Of a DNA stretch of 36,757 nucleotides, positions 1 through 8,205 are shown in pieces (within the stretch, counting starts at the first letter, position 1; each line of letters begins with the position of its first letter). The stretch is taken from assembly GCA_018650165.1 (NCBI GenBank), contig JABIGM010000001.1, positions 1 to 36,757 of the forward strand, in the 5' to 3' direction. Made by a program: the position numbers and the translations under genes. Source of the DNA: Methanobacteriota archaeon. Its GTDB lineage: Archaea > Thermoplasmatota > Poseidoniia > Poseidoniales > Poseidoniaceae. The notes under the pieces were generated by a model. That model worked only from the letters and a program-made list of their open reading frames with translations, searched no databases and was not told where the DNA came from.

Positions 1-715
1 CCAGCCTTCCTTCGAATACTCCACCAATTCCTCGTAGAGCAGTAGCAGTAATGACCCCTTCAGGAGCCGCACCAATTCCTAGGAGCATATCGTATGGTCC
101 ATCCGGTCTTGCTGCCCATATTGCAGCAGATACATCTCCATCACCCATCAGGTGTAATTGAGCGCCTGCTTCTCGTATTTCTTTGAATAAATCAGAATGC
201 CTCTCTCTATCTAGTGCTACAACTTTGACTTCCGACATGGGCTTGTCAAGTACATATGCCGCTTGTTCTAGATTGTAGGTTACCCCTCCATCAAGGCTGA
301 CATGGCCTGCTAACTCAGGGCCAGCAGCAATTTTATCCATGTAACAGTCTGGTGCATGGAGTAGTGTTCCTCTGGGCGCTGCTGCTAATACAGCAATAGA
401 GTTAGGTGAATTATCAGCGCAGTTGTTAGTACATTCTAGTGGGTCGACTGCAATGTCAATTTGTAGCGCGCCCTCGATACCTACTTGGTTTCCAAGTTCT
501 TCACCAATGAATAGCATAGGTGCTTCATCTCTTTCACCTTCACCAATAGCGACCCTGCCATCGAAAGGGACTTTGTCGAATGTACGACGCATAGCCTCTA
601 CAGCGGCAGCATCAGCAGCATTCTTGTCGCCTAAACCACGCCACTCGGCGCTTGCTATTGCCGCTTGGTCAACGGCTTCTAGGAAGTGGTGTGCTAGGTC
701 AGCAGTACGTGCCAT
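1..715 (-). CDS. glpX: Class II fructose-1,6-bisphosphatase GlpX (3' end beyond the window)
   Basis: Hydrolyses fructose 1,6-bisphosphate to fructose 6-phosphate in gluconeogenesis. About 238 residues are visible and the C-terminus lies off the left edge. Family blocks read on the minus strand are GDKNAAD near the N-terminus, then FDGRVAIGEGERDEAPML (metal and substrate binding), DPLECTNNC and GIGAAPEGVITATALRGIGG. The ATG at 715 places the first residues about two codons upstream of the E. coli GlpX start. An in-frame ATG at 742 would add nine residues but has no clear Shine-Dalgarno sequence. It is the last gene of a minus-strand run behind moaE and moaC. The aldolase at 3971-4900 catalyses the preceding gluconeogenic step. 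The family assignment is very secure; the start is likely. Confidence 0.95.
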   Translation of the reverse strand, partial: MARTADLAHHFLEAVDQAAIASAEWRGLGDKNAADAAAVEAMRRTFDKVPFDGRVAIGEGERDEAPMLFIGEELGNQVGIEGALQIDIAVDPLECTNNCADNSPNSIAVLAAAPRGTLLHAPDCYMDKIAAGPELAGHVSLDGGVTYNLEQAAYVLDKPMSEVKVVALDRERHSDLFKEIREAGAQLHLMGDGDVSAAIWAARPDGPYDMLLGIGAAPEGVITATALRGIGGVFEGRL

Positions 716-754
716 GTTGTGTGCGATACGCGTCCCCTCCATCAATCAAGCGGG

Positions 755-1204
755 TCATTCCGCTTTGTGTTTCTCTAGGACTACAATATCTGAAATGCGA
801 GTTTCAGGGTATTGTCCATCTTCATCTTTCTCAAAAGATTTGACCATGTCAAGCGCACACAGAAGGCCTGCTGCAACTCCGGTGAGTGCCTCCATTTCGA
901 TCCCAGTTCGATAATGAGCACTCACTTCAACAGTACAGCGGAGGGCTAAATTTTCCCAAGCCCAATCCACCTTACAACCTTCAAGAGGTATGGGGTGGCA
1001 ATGAGGTATGATTCTAGGGGTTTCTTTCACGGCCTGAATTGCAGCAATAGTAGATGCTTCAAGAACATCTCCTTTCTTGACATTTCCAGAAGAGATTGCA
1101 TCTTTTGATGATGATGAAAGGTGTACTAAACCGGTGGCTACCGCTTTCCTGTGAACAATCGGCTTTCCTCCAATATCTACTACTGCCTGGATACTCTTTT
1201 CCAT
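755..1204 (-). CDS. moaC: Cyclic pyranopterin monophosphate synthase MoaC
   Basis: Molybdenum cofactor synthesis enzyme that converts the MoaA product to cyclic pyranopterin monophosphate. It is about 149 residues, normal for the family. Visible blocks are VVDIGGKPIVHRKAVATG at the N-terminus, the PHCHPIPL signature, and GIEMEALTGVAAGLLCALDMVK, here named by its ends GIEMEALTG and ALDMVK. I chose the ATG at 1204 because a GGGGTGA ribosome-binding sequence precedes it and because it begins 4 nt after the moaE stop. The longer frame to 1240 would overlap moaE. The tight spacing suggests cotranscription with moaE and glpX. Confidence 0.95.
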   Translation of the reverse strand: MEKSIQAVVDIGGKPIVHRKAVATGLVHLSSSSKDAISSGNVKKGDVLEASTIAAIQAVKETPRIIPHCHPIPLEGCKVDWAWENLALRCTVEVSAHYRTGIEMEALTGVAAGLLCALDMVKSFEKDEDGQYPETRISDIVVLEKHKAE

Positions 1205-1208
1205 TTTT

Positions 1209-1634
1209 TCACCCCAATCCTGCTTTCCATGATGCCCCACTAGGCTTGACTTCTTTTTTCCACAGAGGGGCTTGCCGTTTCAGTTCATCGATTAACCAAG
1301 AACATCCTTCAAACGCTTCTTTTCTATGAGGGCTAGCAACATGTATTGCAACAATATTCTCTCCAGGCCCGACAATTCCAGTTCGATGGGACATAGCAAC
1401 TGAGTGTAGAGCAAAATTCCCGATGGCGTTTTGTGCTAACGTTTGGAGGGTGTCTGATAATTTATCCTGCCAAGCATCGAATTCTAGTCGAAGTACTTCT
1501 TCACCTTCATCCATTCCCCTAGTAATTCCTACAAATGAAACAATTGCGCCACAACCATCTGTATTCAAGTGTGAACGTAATTCCTCAGTATCGAGGCCTT
1601 CAGGGGCTTCTTGGATGAAAATATGCCCCTGCAT
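1209..1634 (-). CDS. moaE: Molybdopterin synthase catalytic subunit MoaE
   Basis: Large subunit of molybdopterin synthase. With the sulfur carrier MoaD, which is not in this window, it inserts two sulfurs into cyclic pyranopterin monophosphate. It is about 141 residues. Landmarks are GAIVSFVGITRG near the N-terminus, AMSHRTGIVGPGE, HVASPHRKEAF and the lysine-rich APLWKKE active-site segment. I chose the ATG at 1634, which gives the usual start just before the IFIQEAP strand. The open frame continues upstream to 1787 but overlaps the divergent flavoprotein gene. moaC follows 4 nt downstream. The divergent start at 1689 leaves about 54 nt for two promoters. Confidence 0.93.
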   Translation of the reverse strand: MQGHIFIQEAPEGLDTEELRSHLNTDGCGAIVSFVGITRGMDEGEEVLRLEFDAWQDKLSDTLQTLAQNAIGNFALHSVAMSHRTGIVGPGENIVAIHVASPHRKEAFEGCSWLIDELKRQAPLWKKEVKPSGASWKAGLG

Positions 1635-1688
1635 AATGAGTCCCAGAACAGCCGCATCCTTGAAACCATCCTCGGCCATGAGAATACC

Positions 1689-2921
1689 ATGGCGGACGAT
1701 GACCCAATCCATGTCATGGGGGCGGGCCTTTCCGGTCTTGCCGCTGCCATAACACTGGCTAAGGCGGGTGTTGAAGTTCATGTACATGATATCCGAGAAG
1801 ATTCAGGTAAACGCTTTGATGGCGATTTTCAAGCACTAGAAAATTGGTCGATGGATGTTGACTTTTTCGACCAACTACGTTCATGGGGATATGATCCAAG
1901 TGAATTCAAAGCCACCGAATTTAAAGTGGTAGATTTAGTCCATCCTGATGATAAAATTACAAAAACACAATCTCCTAAAACCGCTTATCGGATTGTTGAG
2001 CGAGGAACTTCTCATGATACAATTGACCAGGGCTTCAAGCGTATGGCCATTGCGGCAGGCGTGAACCTACATTACAAAAGCCGAGTAAAAGAAGAGGATT
2101 GCCAAATAATTGCATGTGGTCCAAAAGGGACAAGTGCGGTTGCTTATGGTGAGATATTCCATACACGTCATCCAAACCATATCGCATTCCAACTGAATGA
2201 TAAATTAGCACCTGGAGCTTATTCGTATATGATTATCATCGATGGCGTTGGCCTAATTTGTACTTGTTTGTGGCGTAAGCAGAAAGGTAGCGAGAGATTC
2301 CTCAATGAGACAATAGCATGGTACCAAGAACATTATCCCGATATTGATATGAAACCAGTAAAGAGAGTCGGCGGCAAGGGTGATTTTACTATTAACAAAA
2401 ATTATTTCCAAGACGGGCGATACTATGTTGGCGAATCCGGGGGTTTACAGGATTTCATGTGGGGCTTTGGAATGAGGATGGCGGTATGGTCTGGTCATTT
2501 AGCAGCACAAGATATTCTTGGAAAGTGCAATTACGAAAAAGAAGTTAGAAAGCAACTGATGCCATATGTTCGAACCTCGGTTAGTAATCGCTTCTTGATG
2601 AACCGGGTAGGGAATCGGATGTTCAAATTCATGTGTAATTCGTGGGTGAAGAGCCAATCGAAGAAGGGTGACGGATTAATTTGGATTGGCAAATTGTTCA
2701 GACCAAAATGGTACAAAACAATGCTGTATTACATAGTCAGCCCATTTATGCTCAAGCCAGATTCGAAAGCGATGGGAAGAGGGGTGCGTCGTTTGCCATT
2801 TAGGAAAGCAAAGAAGAGGGATGTTTGGAAACAATCAGAAAACGCCCAGATGGTTGGTGAAAGATGGAATCACGTTAGACGCTCTGGTGGCAATACCTCG
2901 TTTGACGAATCTAGCGATTGA
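1689..2921 (+). CDS. FAD-dependent oxidoreductase of the geranylgeranyl reductase-like family
   Basis: About 410 residues. The N-terminus carries a Rossmann dinucleotide-binding motif, HVMGAGLSGLAAAITLAKAG, followed by the acidic end of the second strand (VHVHD), so it binds FAD. Around residues 265-285 the segment VGESGGLQDFMWGFGMRM, followed by SGHLAAQDIL, matches the FAD-binding GD-type motif of archaeal geranylgeranyl reductases and related flavoproteins. The basic C-terminal 120 residues have no recognisable domain. I do not see the YxWxFPK motif of characterised archaeal geranylgeranyl reductases, so the substrate is open. Reduction of isoprenoid lipid chains is only a family-level guess. 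The ATG at 1689 was chosen because it immediately precedes the Rossmann strand. Confidence 0.72.
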   Translation: MADDDPIHVMGAGLSGLAAAITLAKAGVEVHVHDIREDSGKRFDGDFQALENWSMDVDFFDQLRSWGYDPSEFKATEFKVVDLVHPDDKITKTQSPKTAYRIVERGTSHDTIDQGFKRMAIAAGVNLHYKSRVKEEDCQIIACGPKGTSAVAYGEIFHTRHPNHIAFQLNDKLAPGAYSYMIIIDGVGLICTCLWRKQKGSERFLNETIAWYQEHYPDIDMKPVKRVGGKGDFTINKNYFQDGRYYVGESGGLQDFMWGFGMRMAVWSGHLAAQDILGKCNYEKEVRKQLMPYVRTSVSNRFLMNRVGNRMFKFMCNSWVKSQSKKGDGLIWIGKLFRPKWYKTMLYYIVSPFMLKPDSKAMGRGVRRLPFRKAKKRDVWKQSENAQMVGERWNHVRRSGGNTSFDESSD

Positions 2922-2951
2922 CTCATTAAGCCGACCCTATTGGCAGAAAGT

Positions 2952-3815
2952 ATGAGCGACCTATACGGACTCAAACTTGAACCAATGCCAAACCGTCTAG
3001 TCAACTATGGTACCACAGACAACGGTGTCGCAGTAATCGAATTAGCATCAGACTCTGCAGGTGCTCCTCTAGAAGGAGATGCTATGGGTCCTAACACTTA
3101 CACACACGGAATGATGTGCGATATTGATACTGCAGTTATCAAAGCACGTTTCGATGATAATGTTACAGTGATTGTAATCACTGGAAACGGTGCTAAGTTC
3201 TTCTCCGCAGGGGCATCTATCCAGATGCTAAACAGCGTAACTCCTGGTTTCAAGTACAATTTCTGTCTTCACGCAAACGAAACACTATCTCGTTTCGAAC
3301 AGACATCTAAGTTGGTAATTTGTGCAATGAACGGACACGCTGTTGGTGGCGGACTTGAAATCGCAATGGCTGCAGATATCAGAATCGCTCGCAAGAATGC
3401 AGGAAAGGTTGGACTTCCAGAGATCAACCTTGGTGTTCTAGCAGGAACTGGTGGAACCGCTCGCCTCACTCGCCTAATTGGTAAGGCTAAGGCTCTAGAG
3501 ATGATGGTTACAGGAGAACTAATGTCCTTCGAAGACGCAAAAGATTGCAACCTAATCAACCACATTTGGGAAGGAGACGCTGATGAATTCCGCCGAGACG
3601 TCCTAGATTGGGCTAGCCAATTCACTCTGCCAAACAAGGCAACAAAGGCTGTTGGAAACATCAAGCGTTCTTGCCAGACTGGTCCAGAGATTCCATTCGA
3701 GTATCATCTGGCACTTGAGCGTGAACTACAGGCTGCTCTATTCGGTAGCAGCGATGCTAAGGAAGGCATCGCAGCATACGTCGAGAGAAGAGTCCCGAGT
3801 TTCGAAGGCAAGTGA
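2952..3815 (+). CDS. Enoyl-CoA hydratase/isomerase family protein
   Basis: Crotonase-fold enzyme of about 287 residues that hydrates or isomerises enoyl-CoA thioesters. The oxyanion-hole segment is FFSAGASIQ (usually AGADI, so Asp is replaced by Ser). GHAVGGGLEIA carries Glu136 and VGLPEINLGVLAGTGG carries Glu157, matching the two catalytic glutamates of true hydratases but with one extra residue between them. Both being present favours hydratase over isomerase. The ATG at 2952 is preferred; an in-frame TTG at 2940 would add four residues. A hairpin terminator follows at 3830. It could serve beta-oxidation or branched-chain degradation. No other beta-oxidation gene is adjacent. Confidence 0.88.
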   Translation: MSDLYGLKLEPMPNRLVNYGTTDNGVAVIELASDSAGAPLEGDAMGPNTYTHGMMCDIDTAVIKARFDDNVTVIVITGNGAKFFSAGASIQMLNSVTPGFKYNFCLHANETLSRFEQTSKLVICAMNGHAVGGGLEIAMAADIRIARKNAGKVGLPEINLGVLAGTGGTARLTRLIGKAKALEMMVTGELMSFEDAKDCNLINHIWEGDADEFRRDVLDWASQFTLPNKATKAVGNIKRSCQTGPEIPFEYHLALERELQAALFGSSDAKEGIAAYVERRVPSFEGK

Positions 3816-3829
3816 ATATTAGCCATTGC

Positions 3830-3845
3830 ACTGCATTTGTGCAGT
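3830..3845 (+). terminator. Hairpin terminator after the enoyl-CoA hydratase gene
   Basis: The arms ACTGCA and TGCAGT form a perfect 6-bp stem around a TTTG loop. It lies 15 nt after the hydratase stop codon and is followed by AGTTTT. It separates this gene from the aldolase gene, which then needs its own promoter in the remaining 125 nt. Confidence 0.55.
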
Positions 3846-3970
3846 AGTTTTCAAGCACACGAAACTGTGTTTTCTGTAAATTATAGTCGAAGATAAAAAC
3901 AAATTCCGGCAAAAATTCATTCCAATTCGGAACGATGTTTTGAAGTCCTAAAGCAAGGTCGCCAAGTTTG

Positions 3971-4900
3971 ATGGCGACCAAGTACCATGTCCCTGCTGAT
4001 GTTCCAGACGAGCTCATCGAGACTTTTATCGATAATATGGATGCAGCAACTTGTGGCACAGGTAAGATGAATTTATTTGCTTGCGACCAGAAAATCGAAC
4101 ATCTCAACGATGACTTCTACGATGGTGGAAAAAAGATTCCCCTGTCGTCAAACAATCCAGAACACCTGTTCGAAATTGGGGCGAAGGCACATGCGGACGG
4201 AACCATAGGCGTTCTAGCAGGACAACTTGGACTAATCTCGCAATATGCAAGAGATTATCCAGACCTTCCTTACCTCGTAAAACTCAACTCTAAATCTCAC
4301 ATGGTTGGGACAGAACAACGTGATCCAGTTTCTCAAGCACTTTGGGACTTAGATGATGTGGCAGCACTACTTCATAATGGAATTAATGTAGTTGGAATCG
4401 GTTATACTGTTTACATCGGTTCTGAATACGAGCATGATATGCTTACAGAGGCAGCAACTTTCATCCGTCAAGCACACGAAATGGGAATGATTTCAGTTGT
4501 ATGGATGTACCCTCGTGGTAAAGCGGTAAAGGATGAAAAAGATCCTCAACTAATCGCTGGTGCCGCTGGCGTTGCAGGATGTCTTGGTGCAGATTTCGCC
4601 AAAGTAAACTATCCGCGTGCATTTGAGGGAATGACACAAGCAAAAAGTCTTGGAATTGCTGCTGAAGCTGCCGGGCGCTGTGGAATTATTTGTTCAGGTG
4701 GAGGCTCACTGCCGCCAGAAGAATTCCTTGGAAGGCTAGTTGACCAGATGCAAATTTCAGGATGCCAGGGTGCGGCCACCGGAAGGAATATTCATCAAAA
4801 GACAACAGGCGAAGCGGTTAGAATGACTGCTGCATGTAAGGCAGTAATCTGTGATGGCTCTAGTTTAGAAGAAGCGCTTGCAATATTCAATGGACAATAA
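3971..4900 (+). CDS. Archaeal-type class I fructose-bisphosphate aldolase (DhnA family)
   Basis: About 309 residues. It condenses or cleaves fructose 1,6-bisphosphate through a lysine Schiff base. Landmarks are FACDQKIEHL near the N-terminus, LVKLNSKS, WMYPRGKAVKD and GADFAKVNYP, whose Lys211 sits where the family's Schiff-base lysine lies. The phosphate-binding region near CSGGGSLPPEEFL and GAATGRNIHQ follows. This is the DhnA/archaeal aldolase family rather than the bifunctional archaeal FBP aldolase/phosphatase, consistent with the separate GlpX at the left edge. An in-frame TTG lies at 3968, but the ATG at 3971 is the natural start. The role is glycolysis and gluconeogenesis in the cytoplasm. 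Confidence 0.9.
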   Translation: MATKYHVPADVPDELIETFIDNMDAATCGTGKMNLFACDQKIEHLNDDFYDGGKKIPLSSNNPEHLFEIGAKAHADGTIGVLAGQLGLISQYARDYPDLPYLVKLNSKSHMVGTEQRDPVSQALWDLDDVAALLHNGINVVGIGYTVYIGSEYEHDMLTEAATFIRQAHEMGMISVVWMYPRGKAVKDEKDPQLIAGAAGVAGCLGADFAKVNYPRAFEGMTQAKSLGIAAEAAGRCGIICSGGGSLPPEEFLGRLVDQMQISGCQGAATGRNIHQKTTGEAVRMTAACKAVICDGSSLEEALAIFNGQ

Positions 4901-5005
4901 TCATTGAACCATGCCGCAAGACGAACAGATACTAGCTACGACTAAGCCGCCACAAAACATACAAATGCCAGTATCACTAGCGATTGTAATTTTCATTTTG
5001 ATCAA

Positions 5006-5332
5006 TCAGTTACGCCTGATTAGATCGTTTGTCTGGACATTACCTTCAGAATCGATTAGAATTGGTTGACCCTCTTCCCATCCAGGGCAGTTATCAGAAA
5101 CCCATGTGCGTGTAGCCCATTCGCAGATGTCATATCCGCCAGAAAGAATTCCAGAGCGCTTGATGTATCCAACCTTTACGATGTCTTTGTCCTTAGAAAG
5201 TACATTACCAAGTTGCTGGCTGGTTGTGCCATGTCTCATTGTACCGTTGATGTGTTCAAGAATTTCGGCTGTATTTCGTGGGCGGTCACCAAGGAATTTC
5301 TTGATTTTTTCTCTAATGCGTACTGTCTTCAT
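5006..5332 (-). CDS. Small winged-helix-like hypothetical protein
   Basis: 108 residues. The N-terminal 60 (KIKKFLGDRPRNTAEILEHI followed by GTTSQQLGNVLSKDKDIVKVG) have the spacing of a helix-turn-helix with a short wing, so DNA binding is plausible. The C-terminal part, CEWATRTWVSDNCPGWEEG, is rich in Trp and Cys and has no family I recognise. The start at 5332 is supported by a strong AGGAGG ribosome-binding sequence 7-8 nt upstream. It is divergent from the large winged-helix gene at 5597, with a 260-nt shared upstream region. A regulator or chromatin-associated role is inferred from the fold only. Confidence 0.7.
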   Translation of the reverse strand: MKTVRIREKIKKFLGDRPRNTAEILEHINGTMRHGTTSQQLGNVLSKDKDIVKVGYIKRSGILSGGYDICEWATRTWVSDNCPGWEEGQPILIDSEGNVQTNDLIRRN

Positions 5333-5473
5333 TGGCTTTTCCTCCTAGTCATTCGGCCGTTTCCTGTGTGTCGGGCGGGCCGTTAACCCTAAGGAGCGAA
5401 GCAGCCCATATAATCATTATCCCGACAAAGCCTTCCAAGTTACATTAACTAACTCGAAATAACGTACAAATAG

Positions 5474-5492
5474 CGGTTTCTTTGTTAAACCG
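5474..5492. promoter_or_regulatory. Inverted repeat in the divergent upstream region, possible operator
   Basis: CGGTTT and AAACCG form a perfect 6-bp inverted repeat separated by seven bases, in the middle of the 260-nt region between two divergent genes that both encode winged-helix-like proteins. The surrounding sequence is A+T-rich. On the minus strand a TTATAT box near 5410 could be the TATA element of the small gene. An operator role is inferred from position and symmetry only. Confidence 0.3.
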
Positions 5493-5596
5493 AGTTTAAT
5501 AAATCCTTTCTCCAGTGGAAATGTGTAAGTAAATGTAACAAATTAATCTAAAGTAAGCAGTAATTTTGATATGTTCAGTGAGATTGGAGCGAATTG

Positions 5597-7876
5597 GTGA
5601 CAATGGTGCGTAATCGAATACGGTCCACATACCAACGCAGAATCCTCGATTGGTTGGCTGATGGCGGTGGAACTGTAACCGAGGTATCTAATGCGCTTGG
5701 CCTGAGGATATCCCATGCTTCAGCAGCATTGAAACAATTGCGTAATTCGGGAGACGTCGTACGAGATGATCACAATATTAGAGGCTCCAGATATAGATTA
5801 ACATCACAGGGGCTATCACGATTCGAATCAGATGGTCTCGCTAGATTAACTGAATTGGTATACTGGCCACCTCCACCCGGGGCGGCAGGAATTGTGCTTG
5901 CCAGAGATGGCTCAATGTTACTACTTGGTTACGCATCTCAACCAGCTGGACCGTTACTTGGCTTACCCGAAAGGCCGATGGATGAAGAAAGTGGAGTAAT
6001 TGAAAACTCCACTGGAAATAAGGGGGACTCTATGTCTTGGCGTTGGGCTGTACAAAGAGGCGATGGGCCAATTTGGTGGGACCTTGAAACCCAACGTAGA
6101 GCAGAGGCTCCAACCGAAACAAGCCCTATGACGCTTACAGCTTGGATGGAGCGTCCGAAAGTGATGGGGATTGTTCGAGCACGAATACTAGAAGATTCGA
6201 TTCCTTGGCCACTAGGGGTCGGAAGTTGGTTCACTTCTTTGCCAGATGGGCATTGGCCAGTGCTACCTCAAGTTTTACGGGATGGAGATGCGGCAATAGG
6301 GAGGGCTGGAAACTCTGGTCCACAAGTTCGCCCAAGAGGGGGAATACACGCTAGATTGGGACGGAGGACCGACCGTTCACAGATTGCTAATACGGCTTCG
6401 AATAATGCATTGACTATTATTGATGGAGATTTATTGTCCAAACCACTAACGCCATTGCCAAAAGAAATCCTTAGGCACTGGTTAGAACTTATTCATCCAA
6501 GACTTGGTAAGAAATCAATAACTGAACGCTATACTAGATTACTTGCTGACATCAAATCTTCAGCATCTAATGCACTGACTCGGAGGGTACTGAATGATTT
6601 TCCTGGTCGGAAATGGACGAATTCGTTAGATGATTTTATCGACACCAGATTCATATCGCGAATTGGTGGTGAATCCGTTCTACGGTTTGCTTTAGAGATT
6701 AGTGAAAAACCAATAGTTTTCGATTGTAGATGGGCACTGAATGAAATATTAATCAAACAATTTACCAGTGATAGTCGTTGCAGAATAATTATTTGTGAGT
6801 CTGCTGAAACCGACTTACCATTTGTCCTTACGTCGCTTGAAGGTAAAGGGAAATTCGATTTGGAAATGCCAGGGCGCTTGCATCTACCAATTAGTGTAAG
6901 TACTGAAATTCCAATTCCCAATGATTGGGTCGCTCCTAAATCACCACTTGAATTAGAACGTGGTGATATGTCAAAAGTAGATGATGCCAATAGTGAATTA
7001 GGGGCCATTTGGCAAGCGACTAGATTGAAACATGGAGATAGTGCATGGGCCGACCGCCATGAAAAAAACTACCCTCTAGCCTCTTGGATTGCTACGCCGG
7101 TAAGCGAACATGCGGCAAGATGGAGACGGATTGGAGGTAGTTTAAGCCCCAAATGGGCAAATCTGGCGGATCTGACAACCTTTGATGAAGAGGAACTTTG
7201 CGATTTGGCATTAGTTGAAGATGAGGCTCTTTCAATATTGATTGATAGAATCAGAGATAATCCACTCAACATCATTTCTTCAGATAAATCTCATCCTGCA
7301 ATTGCTACTGTAATTTTACTCAGCCAGGAATGGTTCGAGGAAACTATCGATGTCAATGAGGCGTGGCTATCTCAGCCATTGAGGCTCGGCGAGGTGTTGC
7401 GTAAGAATTGGAATAACCACAACATCTCGCTTTTGGTAACGGCCTGCCCCTTCCATTCATTACTTCTTGAAGATAAAAAATTGGATAGAGAAGATATCTT
7501 GGCAATAATGGAGGATGTACATTATTCCCTTTGGATTCAAAAGTCAGCATCTTGGTTGACCACCTGTCTCGCATCAACTATGGGTAGAAATGCGTTATCA
7601 ATGCTTAATCTACCTTGGCCAGCAATTCTGTACCAACAAAATATCTCTTCGGAAGATGTAACACTTGTTCACCACATGCCAGATGGAATTGGGAAAACTT
7701 CACTCTTAGATGTGCTAGATGGGATTCTTGCAGCCGAACAAGGGAAGCCACCTGCGCTTGGTCGCACACATCCGCTCGCAGGATGGTTATTCCAAAAGCA
7801 TGTGCCAATGGTACCTATTGAGAATACGGATGACCCAGATATACATCTTGCATTACACCGGCGCTTTCAACAATGA
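5597..7876 (+). CDS. Large protein with N-terminal winged helix, function unknown
   Basis: About 759 residues. The first 80 form a MarR/ArsR-like winged helix: YQRRILDWLADGGGTVTEV, then ISHASAALKQLRNSGDVV as recognition helix, then RGSRYRLTSQGLSRF as wing. The remaining 680 residues are soluble, Trp-rich and carry no family I recognise. A middle section around residues 270-460 (LIHPRLGKKSITERY, VFDCRWALNEILI, RIIICESAETDLPFV) alternates strands and helices in a Rossmann- or phospholipase D-like way. There is no signal peptide or membrane segment. Three in-frame starts compete: TTG 5594, GTG 5597 and ATG 5603. The GTG has the best spacing, 7 nt, to the GGAG at 5586-5589. Confidence 0.8.
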   Translation: MTMVRNRIRSTYQRRILDWLADGGGTVTEVSNALGLRISHASAALKQLRNSGDVVRDDHNIRGSRYRLTSQGLSRFESDGLARLTELVYWPPPPGAAGIVLARDGSMLLLGYASQPAGPLLGLPERPMDEESGVIENSTGNKGDSMSWRWAVQRGDGPIWWDLETQRRAEAPTETSPMTLTAWMERPKVMGIVRARILEDSIPWPLGVGSWFTSLPDGHWPVLPQVLRDGDAAIGRAGNSGPQVRPRGGIHARLGRRTDRSQIANTASNNALTIIDGDLLSKPLTPLPKEILRHWLELIHPRLGKKSITERYTRLLADIKSSASNALTRRVLNDFPGRKWTNSLDDFIDTRFISRIGGESVLRFALEISEKPIVFDCRWALNEILIKQFTSDSRCRIIICESAETDLPFVLTSLEGKGKFDLEMPGRLHLPISVSTEIPIPNDWVAPKSPLELERGDMSKVDDANSELGAIWQATRLKHGDSAWADRHEKNYPLASWIATPVSEHAARWRRIGGSLSPKWANLADLTTFDEEELCDLALVEDEALSILIDRIRDNPLNIISSDKSHPAIATVILLSQEWFEETIDVNEAWLSQPLRLGEVLRKNWNNHNISLLVTACPFHSLLLEDKKLDREDILAIMEDVHYSLWIQKSASWLTTCLASTMGRNALSMLNLPWPAILYQQNISSEDVTLVHHMPDGIGKTSLLDVLDGILAAEQGKPPALGRTHPLAGWLFQKHVPMVPIENTDDPDIHLALHRRFQQ

Positions 7877-7894
7877 GTAGCGCTCGCAACGACT

Positions 7895-8168
7895 TGACCG
7901 CACATGCAACATCGCACGGAGGGCGCAAGCCCGATGAACTGCGATACCAATGATGTGGTCACGTGCCATCGACGAAGACCAGGGTGACTCCTCGGAGAAT
8001 GACCTCTGATGCAAACCGATGGACAATGTGGTCGGTAATGGGTCCTCGCTGGACGAGAGAGTGAGAGTGAGACAACCAACCGGCTGCACAGATAAGCCCT
8101 GACCCTGGGTCAAGCCTCCGAGGAGACAGTGACAGGGGCTGTTACGGGTCGGGGCACAGCTTTCTTTG
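7895..8168 (+). ncRNA. Putative structured RNA with kink-turn-like hairpin, identity unresolved
   Basis: This 329-nt gap between genes (7877-8205) is G+C-rich in an A+T-rich region and has no convincing ORF. The plus strand folds well. ATCGCA (7911-7916) pairs with TGCGAT (7940-7945). Inside that, GGGC and GCCC are closed by a GCAA (GNRA) loop, and the intervening CGGA / GATGAAC loop resembles a box C/D-type kink-turn, the L7Ae target. Below it, GACC-G-CACAT (about 7896-7904) pairs with ATGTGGTC (7953-7960). Perfect 10-nt arms at 7988-7997 and 8116-8125 can pair over about 120 nt, enclosing ACCGA/TCGGT and TGACC/GGTCA hairpins. A GCTGT/ACAGC stem (8138-8160) is followed by TTTCTTT, a terminator-like end on the plus strand. 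Candidates are RNase P RNA, an H/ACA-type guide or a new RNA. I could not find the canonical RNase P GAGGAAAGUC box. Confidence 0.5.
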
Positions 8169-8205
8169 CGATTCATTGAATAGCCATCCAAATCCAGTCG
8201 ATTGC

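Noticed and set aside
2931-2937. CCGACCC sequence close to gene starts (also near 15080, 20632 and 8147) as a promoter element
   Set aside because: Too few cases, variable distance to the start codon, and no consistent TATA box beside it.
4911-5069. 52-codon plus-strand frame with a hydrophobic stretch (SLAIVIFILINQ)
   Set aside because: No ribosome-binding site, and it runs antisense into the end of the small winged-helix gene; a small membrane peptide is possible but not supported.
7895-8168. Signal recognition particle RNA
   Set aside because: The helix 8 signature (GGAA loop with AGCAGC) is absent on both strands.
7895-8168. Firm call of RNase P RNA
   Set aside because: The canonical GAGGAAAGUC and ACAGAA...GGCUUA boxes are not found; GACGAAGACC and CACAGATAAGCCC are only loosely similar. 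Left as a candidate.
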